Assembly: GCA_950097015.1 (NCBI GenBank)
Contig: CATNEN010000001.1
Coordinates: 17,302,501 to 17,366,500, forward strand
From: Macrostomum hystrix
Taxonomy: Eukaryota; Platyhelminthes; Macrostomidae
Length of the DNA stretch: 64,000 nt
Direction: 5' to 3'
Shown: piece by piece, positions 56,341 through 64,000 of the stretch
Layout of the letters: every line of letters starts with the position of its first letter
How positions within the stretch are numbered: position 1 is the first letter of the stretch
Translations under genes and position numbers: made by a program
Notes under the pieces: model-generated
Told to the model about the DNA's origin: nothing
The model's input: the letters and a program-made list of their open reading frames with translations, nothing else
Databases searched by the model: none

Positions 56341-57061
56341 TTAAGTCAAAACTGTGTGCAACTCTACTCGGACCTCCAAGAACGGACTCCAAAAGACGTT
56401 TGTAGGTTTAGGAAACAAGTTGAGACATTCAGATATCTTCAAGCTAACTTTCACCTTCTGGATTGTCGGGATGGCTGTTACAGCAATTCCTTCTGTACGC
56501 TGATTGTCTATGGCTTACACAATTTACTCGGAGCTGCAAAGTTCTCCTTCAGCCGAAAGTAAAATATCTCGTGAAAAAAAACACTTTGAAATTCTCTACA
56601 TGCTACTCTCCGACCGGGCAGTATCAAAGACTTTAAAAATGCAGTAATGGCAGCAAATGAAAATTTTGCCGGCACAATGAAAGACATTAGTGCATTTGTT
56701 CAAGTTCCGGTTGTTGGAGACTGATGAGATTGATTTAGAAAAGTGTAAAGGTGAGTATAGACAGCACAACACGTTATTTGTAACGCGATCTGCCACCGTG
56801 AAATGTCTAGTCTGATCCAGTTTAATCAAAATCATTTCTGATCTTTCCGATCGTCCCAAATTTTATTCTGTTTGTCTGATCAAACAAAAAATGTCAAGAT
56901 ACACTGGCTTCAAAGATCCATATAATTCAAACAAAGCGATGTGAATTTAACCAGGCTTTTTCATTTTTCAATTTTGTTTAACAAAAGGCCCAATCCTGAA
57001 GTCGTGAATTCTAGAAAGACTCATTGTCATTGGCCTTGTTAAATAGAACTGAGAATTTGCC
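56341..57061. other. AT-rich intergenic sequence between receptors 1 and 2
   Basis: Nothing recognisable. Frames are 87 aa or shorter. Confidence 0.35.
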
Positions 57062-57070
57062 TATAAATAT
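57062..57070 (+). promoter_or_regulatory. Candidate TATA box of receptor 2
   Basis: TATAAATAT lies 71 bp upstream of the ATG at 57141, a plausible distance for a short 5' UTR. A second TATAAA (about 57111) is too close to the ATG. Unsupported by any start-site data. Confidence 0.3.
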
Positions 57071-57140
57071 CAAAATGGAGGCAATGAGACACACACGCAT
57101 CTCTACTCAGTCTATAAACCATTTCTGAGCAAGAGCTGTC

Positions 57141-58505
57141 ATGTCCACAGGAAGCTCCAATTCAAATTCCACCAGCAATTCAACAACGAAAATTTGTCTG
57201 GAACTCGAGTTTCACTATGACTGGGCTCTGAATGACCCCGCGGTGTTCTTCACCTTTTACTCGACGGTGGCAGTCGTTGCCATTGTCGGAAACTCGGCCA
57301 TCTTGGCAGTCATCCGACGTCACCCCGAAGTGATTCAGCGTCGAACCTACCGCCTGCTGACTCAAGCAATGAGCGTCTGCGAGCTCGCGCTGGCCTGCGA
57401 CCTGCTGGCACTACTGTTCCGGATGGTTGTGGGCTACTGCAACCGGACTGGCTGCGGCAGCGGAGCGACCTCCGGGCACCGGACAGTTCTGGTCAGCGAC
57501 AGCTGGGACAGGGAGGACGAGAATCCCTTCTACCACAGGTGTGTGGGGTCTGTTCGCTTAGTGGATTTCAAATTTAACACAAACTAAAACCTCACACGTG
57601 CCTTCTAAATCGGGCCGGATGTGCAGCTGACAGCACAGCCGCTGCTTTTGCGCAGCGCATCTGATGGCTGCATACGACTGTTCAGTCCGTGGACTGGTGG
57701 GCGCCACACCCACCCTGAATTACTCCAGCTAATGCTGGTGCCCATTTAACAGCTTGCGTGGAGTCAGAAATCGAACCCCCGAGCTTCAAGTCGTGAGTCC
57801 GGCCCTCTAATCACTAGGCTGCAGCCCCTCTAACCTTCTAACATCCTCAGGGGCGTCACCATGCTCAAGCTTGTCCTGAGCATTCGCGATGTCGCCTTCG
57901 CCTGCGAGGTGCTCTTCTACAGCCTGCTGGCTCTGGACCGCCTGCTGGCCATTGCGCATCCGCTGAGCACCGCCTGGTCAGCTCGACGCGTTGGTACAGG
58001 GACAGCCGTTGCTGTTGTCTCATTGGCAATGATTGAATTCGGCCTGCAGGTCTGGCAGTTGACCGCGGTGGCTGCAGCTGACAGAGCCGGAGACGAGCTG
58101 CTCGTGTGCGACCTCCTGGTGAGAGTGGCTGCCAACAGTCTGATGGCAAAGTCTGGCGGGATGGTGAGCCTGTACCTGCTCTCGCTGGCTGCCTACCTGG
58201 CCACGGCCTGCCTGCTGCTCAAGCGCTGCTGGAAGACTCATCGGGCTACTCAAGCAGCTCAGACTCAGCAGGACAAGATGCAGCTGGGCAAGCCGATGGC
58301 CGCTCTCGTTGCTGGCAACCTGCTGCACTTTGTCAGCATCTTGCCGCTGGCCATTCACAGCAGCGGCCTCGCCCGGGTCAACTGGATCGCATTCTACCTG
58401 TTCTTCTGCAACTGCGCCGTGATTCCCTGCCTCGCCATCGCATTCAATGCGGCCATGCGACAGCAGCTCTGCAGAATGCTGACGGCTTCTCGATGCAAAC
58501 GGTGA
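57141..58505 (+). CDS. Rhodopsin-like 7TM receptor, cluster member 2 (two exons)
   Basis: Exons are 57141-57538 and 57851-58505, with the same phase-2 intron inside FYHR|GVTM, giving 350 aa. The intron is 312 bp because it contains a minus-strand SINE A copy. The architecture matches member 1: Ser/Asn-rich glycosylatable N-terminus, IVGNSAILAV in TM1, LACDLLALLF in TM2, LDRLLAIAHPL in TM3, ILPLAIHSSG in TM6 and NCAVIPCLAIAFN in TM7. The TM4-ECL2 segment (VWQLTAVAAADRAGDELLVC) is nearly identical in DNA to member 3, while the TM5-TM7 segment is nearly identical to member 1, indicating gene conversion. Ligand unknown. Confidence 0.87.
57606..57838 (-). repeat. SINE family A, copy inside the intron of receptor 2
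   Basis: It has a minus-strand head (CAGCCTAGTGATTAGAGGGC, box B GGTTCGATTTC) and a shortened central part that still has TGTTAAATGGGCACC. It accounts for the unusually long intron of this cluster member. Confidence 0.85.
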
Positions 58506-58527
58506 AATTGTTTCTTGAGAACAAGCC

Positions 58528-58910
58528 TAGCGTTATAATAATAATAATAATAATTGCAGGAGGGCTGCGGGCAGTGGCACATCGTTTAGTGACACTAGAC
58601 CCGCAGCCAGCGAGGAAGCAATTCTGCCCATTTCGCTGACTCCTGAGCACACACGCACACAGATACCGTACGCAGGCATACGCTCGCACAGGTGTGTACA
58701 TCTGCCCTGACTTTCTCATCGTCAGGCAGTGTACATTATTTCACTGTGCCTTGGAGGTTGGCCCTCAAAGGCGTAAATTGCACCACAAGCCCCCAAGCCT
58801 TCTCTCGGCGGCTGCGCCCCAAATAAATGAGGCCTCGCCGTGGAATCGAACTTAGGGACCGTGGTGCGAGAGGCAAACGCGATAACCGATCTGCCACCGA
58901 CCCCCCAAGC
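58528..58910 (-). repeat. SINE family B, near full-length copy after receptor 2
   Basis: The minus-strand copy has a head at about 58905 (GGGGGTCGGTGGCAGATCGG), a complete body and an (ATT)n tail at 58534-58552. It lies within 30 bp of the receptor 2 stop codon and carries a private ATACCGTACGCAGGCATACG insertion near 58662. Confidence 0.87.
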
Positions 58911-60178
58911 GAAACATAATTGAGATGCTTTGAATAAATTCTTACCTACTTAACACGTACTAATATTAATCAACCGACTATAACATATTCCTTTTGCAAT
59001 CGGAATAGACTCCTGTCTGTCTAGACCTCTGTCTCTCATTATCGAGACGAAATAAAAGTACGAAAAGCCTCTTTTGAATGCACAAAGCTTTGAATGAATA
59101 GCCAAGGTAATTTTAAAAGTGTTGCGTAGTAACTATATAACTTTATTGTTGTAGCTTATAATGGCTGATCATATTACAGTCTCATAACAAAGGAATTCAG
59201 CTAGCAGTTCTTTGTTCCTAGCAACTGATCTAACCACAAGCTGTAGATGAGGCTCTAACTTGCGTGGAAAATGCAGTCACACATCCGAACTGTTTTGTAG
59301 CTAGGTGTCACTGATCTAAGGTGTTAGAAAAGCCACGCTGGGAGACAATCATTCTCTAGCTTGGCCTTCCCTAATCCCAAACTAGCAGTTGCCTCAGCTC
59401 TCACTGAAATTCATCCCTTCACCAAAAAGCTATTGATTTTGCTCATTACTCACCTGCGGGAGACAAGCTTAGCCTCTGGTGCGGCCTGTTGCTAAGCAAC
59501 TATTGACTCCACCCGGTTACCAAGATGTTTTATCATATCTGAACTATCAGCTCAAAATTGCCTGACATCTAGAGTTAGAGTTCTGAGTAAGTGTCACCAA
59601 ATGATGTGCCAAATATCGTTATTATAGAATTCTGAAAACTAAAAAGGTTCTTACTTTGCTTAAACAAACCTCAATAGATATCTAAATTAAGCAGTAAATA
59701 CAATTGCTATGTGTAAATGCTAACATTTAGGGCGTTTAGCACGCCGCAAAAGATGGTCCCACACTCAGTTAATTATCGTCACATTATCTGTTTGCCTCTT
59801 CAGTCCACAACTGAAAAGTCCTGGAAGCAACTGAAAAAGTAACCCAAAAACGTTTAATCCGGAGCAAAGTTAGAAAACGATTAAGATCAAAGAGAACGAA
59901 CAATGTCAACGGAAAAATTGTTCTGAATGCACAGCTCTGCTCTTTACTACTGACGTTAGTAGTCTGTCTATAGCCAATAGGAAAAATGTAGCTAGTCTCA
60001 GAGCCTCCGTTGAAGCCAGTTTAAAGACAACGACACAGGAGACACAAGAAGTAGACAGCAAACTTGTGATTTTTTATTCAAGACATGCTTACTACATGGA
60101 TAGTTAACTATCTATTAGTTCAACAGAACAGTCGATATTTCAGGCTCTATCATGAATGAGGGGAAATAGAAGGAAACA
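58911..60178. other. Intergenic sequence between receptor 2 and the pseudogene
   Basis: No open frame of note occurs. A 13-bp perfect palindrome GTTGCTAAGCAAC at 59488-59500 resembles a pair of RFX half-sites. Confidence 0.4.
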
Positions 60179-61148
60179 ATGGACTCAAACTCCCCAAACA
60201 GATCACAATGGCCTAGACAAAACTGCAGCTGCAATACGACTGGAATCTGAGCTAGCCTGAACTGTTCTTCAACTTCTACTCGACGGTGGCAGTCGTTGAC
60301 ATCGTTGGAAACTTGGCCATCTTGGCAGTCATCAGACGTCACCCCGAAGTGATTCAGCGTCGAACCTACCGCTCTATTCGATGAAACAACTTCCAGAATC
60401 ACAAAACATTGACATTGTCGAGATATTCAACAATTCGCGTCGGGTTGTGTGGAGGCTGAAACCTCAAATATAGGCATATGTTTCTGCTCACAAAAATTCG
60501 TCATGTAATCACGTCGGCTAACTTTGTTGACTATTTTTTAGCGGCAAAATGGGCCGGGACAGATGTGGCTCGAGAATGAAGGGAGCAGTTTGGAATACAT
60601 TTATACCTCGCGGGTCAGAGAGTAACCAAAATAGGACAGCGGACCGTATTGAGAGATGCGGCCATTGAACAATCCCTGACCGATTTACAATGAAGGATAA
60701 AGATTGAATTTCAAATCAATCGCCGCCCTCAGGCATCACGATGCGCAAGCTTGTCGTCGGCATACACGACGTTGCCTTCGCCAGAGAGATGTTTTTCTAT
60801 GCCCTCTTGAGATTGTCCAACAAGCCTGGAACCACACTCCGCTGTTGTCAGCGGTCAAAAGCGTCGACCAACAATCTTGCGGTGAAGTCTTGCTTGACTT
60901 TTTGTTCCTACCTGATCTCGCTTGGCGCCTACCTGGCCACCACCTGCCTGCTGGTCAAGCTGCGCTGGAAGCGACACCGAGCTACACAAGCAGCTCATGC
61001 TCAGCAGGACAATGTGCAGCCGGGCAAGCCAATGGTCGCCCTGATTGTCGGCAACAGCTATTTAAGATCGCACCTGAGAGAATTGTTGACCAGCCGCTCT
61101 GTAGCTCGTAGATTGACGAGACAAAATCCAATTATGGCGAATTCTTAG
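60179..61148 (+). pseudogene. Decayed 7TM receptor, cluster pseudogene
   Basis: An exon 1 remnant at about 60179-60371 retains FNFYSTVAVVDIVGNLAI and RRHPEVIQRRTYR but has a TAG at 60253-60255. It breaks off before TM2, where a dispersed repeat begins. The exon 2 remnant at about 60731-61105 starts at the conserved acceptor (CCCTCAG|GCATCACGATGCGC) and keeps TM3, TM5 and the start of TM6 (CLLVKLRWKRHRATQAAHAQ, GKPMVALIVGN). It lacks the DRY region, TM4, the second extracellular loop and TM7. Retention of the intron boundary shows it arose by DNA duplication, not retrotransposition. Remnants resemble members 2 and 3 most. Confidence 0.85.
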
Positions 61149-61435
61149 AATTAGTACTAATGAATTTGAACAATTTCACTCAGGACAAAATGTACTTTTC
61201 CGAACACTGGACAAATATCTGCTACTAAAAATGCAAATACTTGTATTTCAAGCTGCTACAACGCGGAAACGAAAGCATTTAACGCTGTTATATCTATCAA
61301 ATGCAAACATACGAGCTCGTAGCGCAGTTTACGAACAGCATTTTATTCGTAGCGAAATAAAAAACTATTATTATAGTTTGACGGCTTAAAGTCAACTAAC
61401 TATCTCGTGATTTCTATGCTGATTTACTCATTCCA
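61149..61435. other. AT-rich intergenic sequence
   Basis: Nothing recognisable. Confidence 0.35.
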
Positions 61436-61761
61436 TTGTGTGGAAGAGGATGTAGCCTTGTGGTTAAAGAGTCAGACTCACGACTTGAAGGTCGGGGGTT
61501 CGATTCCCGACTCCACTGAAACAAATTGTGTCCTTTAGCATGTCACTTAACTCTGCATTGCTTCAGTTCACCCAGCTGTTAAATGGGTACCAGCATTAGC
61601 TGGGGTAATTGAAGGTGGGTGTGACGTCCCCCCAGTCCATGGACTGAACAGCCGTACGCAGCCTTCAGATGCGCCGCGCAATAACTGCGGCTCTGTTGTC
61701 GGCTGCACATCTGGCTCAATCGGGAATAATCTGTTGTTTAATATTATTTTTGTGTGGAAGA
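61436..61761 (+). repeat. SINE family A, copy 3, with 12-bp target duplications
   Basis: TTGTGTGGAAGA at 61436-61447 and 61750-61761 flanks a 302-bp element: head GATGTAGCCTTGTGGTTAAA, box B GGTTCGATTCC at 61497-61507, central CACCCAGCTGTTAAATGGG and an AT-rich tail. This copy best defines the ends of the family. Confidence 0.9.
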
Positions 61762-62099
61762 AGATGACAATGCGGATGATCGTGTGGTCAGGATAAAAGG
61801 ATTTCACACACGAGCGGTGCAAGATGGACGAAGTATTATCCATCAGCCATTGTCGCAGAAACAGTCGAACAGCTTTGACTTCGGATTTGACTCGCTTAGA
61901 CTCTTGTGCATCTGAAAATCTTTCTGTCTGTCAGTAACCCATTTTTACCATAGACAAAACACTATTTGCCATGGCGCGTCGAACTTCTCAATGATGGTTG
62001 GCGAACCTAAACGACCATAGTTGTCGAATTTCAATTGAACGAGTGTTAATCTATCTTGCATGCCTGCAACGGGGTGAGTGGTCTGAAGCCTTTGCCTCT
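61762..62099. other. Intergenic sequence
   Basis: No gene is recognised. Confidence 0.35.
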
Positions 62100-62215
62100 C
62101 GCATGTACAGCTGTACACACCTGTGTGTGTGTCCACCTACATTATCTGTGATTAGTCAGCGAAATAGGTGAAATTTCCTCCTCGCTGGCTGCGGGTTTAA
62201 TGTCATGAAATGGTG
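62100..62215 (+). repeat. SINE family B, 3' fragment
   Basis: It contains the B 3' part: TGTACACACCTGTGTGTGTG, ATTAGTCAGCGAAATAGGTG and CCTCGCTGGCTGCGGGT. It lies about 200 bp upstream of receptor 3. Confidence 0.7.
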
Positions 62216-62416
62216 CATTTATCCAGACTGTCTGTCTCATTCAAGTGTCTGTCATTCCTGTGTGTCTGTCTGCCCAACACACTTTGGGTTTTAAATCTTA
62301 AACTGCTCCGATTAAAAACCAATGGAACCAATCAGAATAGTTTTGGCCAAAAGCCTTCCCTTAAACTTATTTTAAAATTCTGAGCGAATTGTCTGCTAAG
62401 CCAGACAAGAAGTGCG

Positions 62417-63608
62417 ATGCATAACGGTGATTACAGGTATCAAGTAACAATCATGACCTCATGGAAAACCAACGACAGCTTGAACTCAAGCTTCTGGGAC
62501 AACTCCAGCCGATCGTCAGGATCAACCTGCCCGGACCTTCAACAGCACTGGGACTGGACCCTCAGCCAGCCAGCCGTGTTCTTCGTATTCTACGGCTCTG
62601 TGGCAGCAATCGCCATCGTTGGAAACTCGGCCATCCTCGCCGTCACGCGCCGTCGTCCAGAAGTGATTCAACGCCGGACCTACCGTCTGCTGACGCAGGT
62701 TCTGTCCGCATGCGAGCTGGTGCTGGCCTGCGACCTGATCGCGCTGCTGTTCCGCATGGGGATCGGCTTCTGGAACAGGACGGCCTGCGAACTCCACAGC
62801 GGGGACATGCTCGTCAGCGAGGCCTGGAACAGCGAGGATGAGAATCCCTTCTACCACAGGTTCGGAGCTCCGTTGATTGCACAGCAGCTGTCACTGGACA
62901 ATAAGATTCTCCCCCCCAACGCCTTCCAGAGGTGTCACCATGCGAAAGCTTGTCCTCAGCGTCCGCGATGTCTTCATCGGCTGCGAGGTGTTCGTCTACG
63001 GCCTGCTGGCTCTGGACCGCGTGCTGGCCATCGCACATCCACTCAGCTCCGCCTGGTCGCCTCGTCTTGTTGGCTCAGTCGTTGGCGTTGTCTTCATCAC
63101 CATGGCAACAGTTGAGGTCATCCTGCAGGTCTGGCAGTTGACCGCGGTGGCTGCAGCTGACAGAGCCGGAGACGAGCTGCTCGTGTGCGACCTCCTGGTG
63201 AGAGTGGCGGCCAACAGTCTGATGGCGAAGTCCGGTGTCATGGTGAGCTTCTACCTGCTGTCGCTCGGTGCCTACCTGACCACCGCCTGCCTGCTGCTCA
63301 AGCTGCGCTGGAAGCGGCATCGCTCAGTTGTTGTACAGGTTGTCCAGTCGCAATTGCAGAAAAGACAGCAGCAGCAGCAGCAGCTGGGCAAGCCGATGGC
63401 AACCCTGATTGTGGGCAACCTGCTGCACTTTGTCAGCATCTTGCCGCTGGCCATTCACAGCAGCGGCCTCGCCCGGGTCGACTGGATCGCTTTCTATCTG
63501 TTCTTCTGCAACTGCGCCGTGATTCCCTGCCTTTCCATCGCATTCAATGCGGCCATGCGACAGCAGCTCTGGAGAATGCTGACGGCTGTGTCGCGCCGTT
63601 GTGATTGA
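62417..63608 (+). CDS. Rhodopsin-like 7TM receptor, cluster member 3 (two exons)
   Basis: Exons are 62417-62859 and 62930-63608; the 70-bp intron sits at the same phase-2 position (FYHR|GVTM), giving 373 aa. A second in-frame ATG (62453) would give a start more like members 1 and 2. TM1 has IVGNSAILAV, TM2 LACDLIALLF, TM3 LDRVLAIAHPL, TM5 MVSFYLLSLGAYL, TM6 HFVSILPLAI and TM7 NCAVIPCLSIAFN. The third intracellular loop is about nine residues longer than in members 1 and 2 and contains a Q-rich stretch (QLQKRQQQQQQ). Glycosylation sites lie in the N-terminus and in the first extracellular loop (WNRT, shared by all three). Ligand unknown. Confidence 0.88.
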
Positions 63609-64000
63609 AAATTATTTTCTTATATTATTCACACCTCAAACCATCTACTCAATGTTAGCTGTGTAATCTCGCGGACTTATTCTCACAAAGCATTCTGGAA
63701 TGTCAACATTTTATTAAATGGAAAAATGCCACAGACAATAAACTTTGTTCAATGGGATTTTTGGTTGCAAATTTCTTATCTTGAACCATGGACTTCTATA
63801 GCTAGCACCTGGATGCACGTCTGTAACAAGACCGCAAATTGTGTTTGAAAATTGTGTTAGTCGCCATCCAAACAGTTTTTCAGTATTTGCACACGGCTTG
63901 ATTGACAGCCGTTTTTAGCATTCAATTTTCCTAGATATCAGTGGGCCGGCGGCGCAAGTCGCAGATGAGTTTTTGCCGGCACCTGAGCCAATGCAGTGTT
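63609..64000. other. 3' flank of receptor 3 to window end
   Basis: Apart from the AATAAA nothing is recognisable. Confidence 0.4.
63737..63742 (+). promoter_or_regulatory. Candidate polyadenylation signal of receptor 3
   Basis: AATAAA lies 129 bp after the stop codon. Confidence 0.4.

Overview
This is a eukaryotic, almost certainly animal, genome segment. It has spliced genes with GT-AG introns, animal-specific genes (melted/VEPH1, vestigial, a rhodopsin-like GPCR cluster), tRNA-derived SINEs, a non-LTR retrotransposon and a hAT-like DNA element. Exons are GC-rich with CTG/CAG-biased codons, while unique intergenic DNA is AT-rich. The mix would suit a lophotrochozoan or free-living flatworm, but the sequence alone does not fix the species. 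There are no prokaryotic features.

Layout: 108-7592, a nearly full-length LINE on the minus strand bounded by an 18-bp direct repeat, with an ORF1 that carries an AlkB-like oxygenase domain plus CCHC knuckles and an EN-RT ORF2. 8956-9630, the first exons of a probable HMG-box gene (minus). 9.85-11.47 kb, minisatellite interrupted by a SINE. 13726-14546, an 821-bp hAT-type element with perfect 8-bp target duplications. 16196-25822, six exons of a melted/VEPH1 orthologue (816 aa by my model) whose introns are packed with minisatellites. 28402-32433, a three-exon HTATSF1/CUS2 splicing-factor orthologue (524 aa). 32.8-43.8 kb, intergenic DNA with seven tandem arrays and no gene I recognise. 44085-49580, a three-exon vestigial orthologue (449 aa). 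49.7-52.9 kb, two 20-bp-unit arrays. 54177-63608, a tandem cluster of three intact two-exon 7TM receptors and one pseudogene, all on the plus strand.

Adding up my own boundaries, about 20 kb of the 64 kb is tandem array. All large arrays are intronic or intergenic, and many unrelated ones share a 20-bp unit. Two SINE families, here called A and B, are scattered through introns, 3' flanks and between receptor genes.

The genes do not form a pathway. Melted is a membrane-associated regulator of insulin/TOR and Hippo output, vestigial is the TEAD/Scalloped cofactor downstream of Hippo, HTATSF1 is a U2 snRNP/transcription factor, and the receptors are probably lineage-specific orphans. The most striking structural observation is that the two introns flanking melted exon 5 carry the same 28-bp satellite in opposite orientations, which would favour exon circularisation or skipping.
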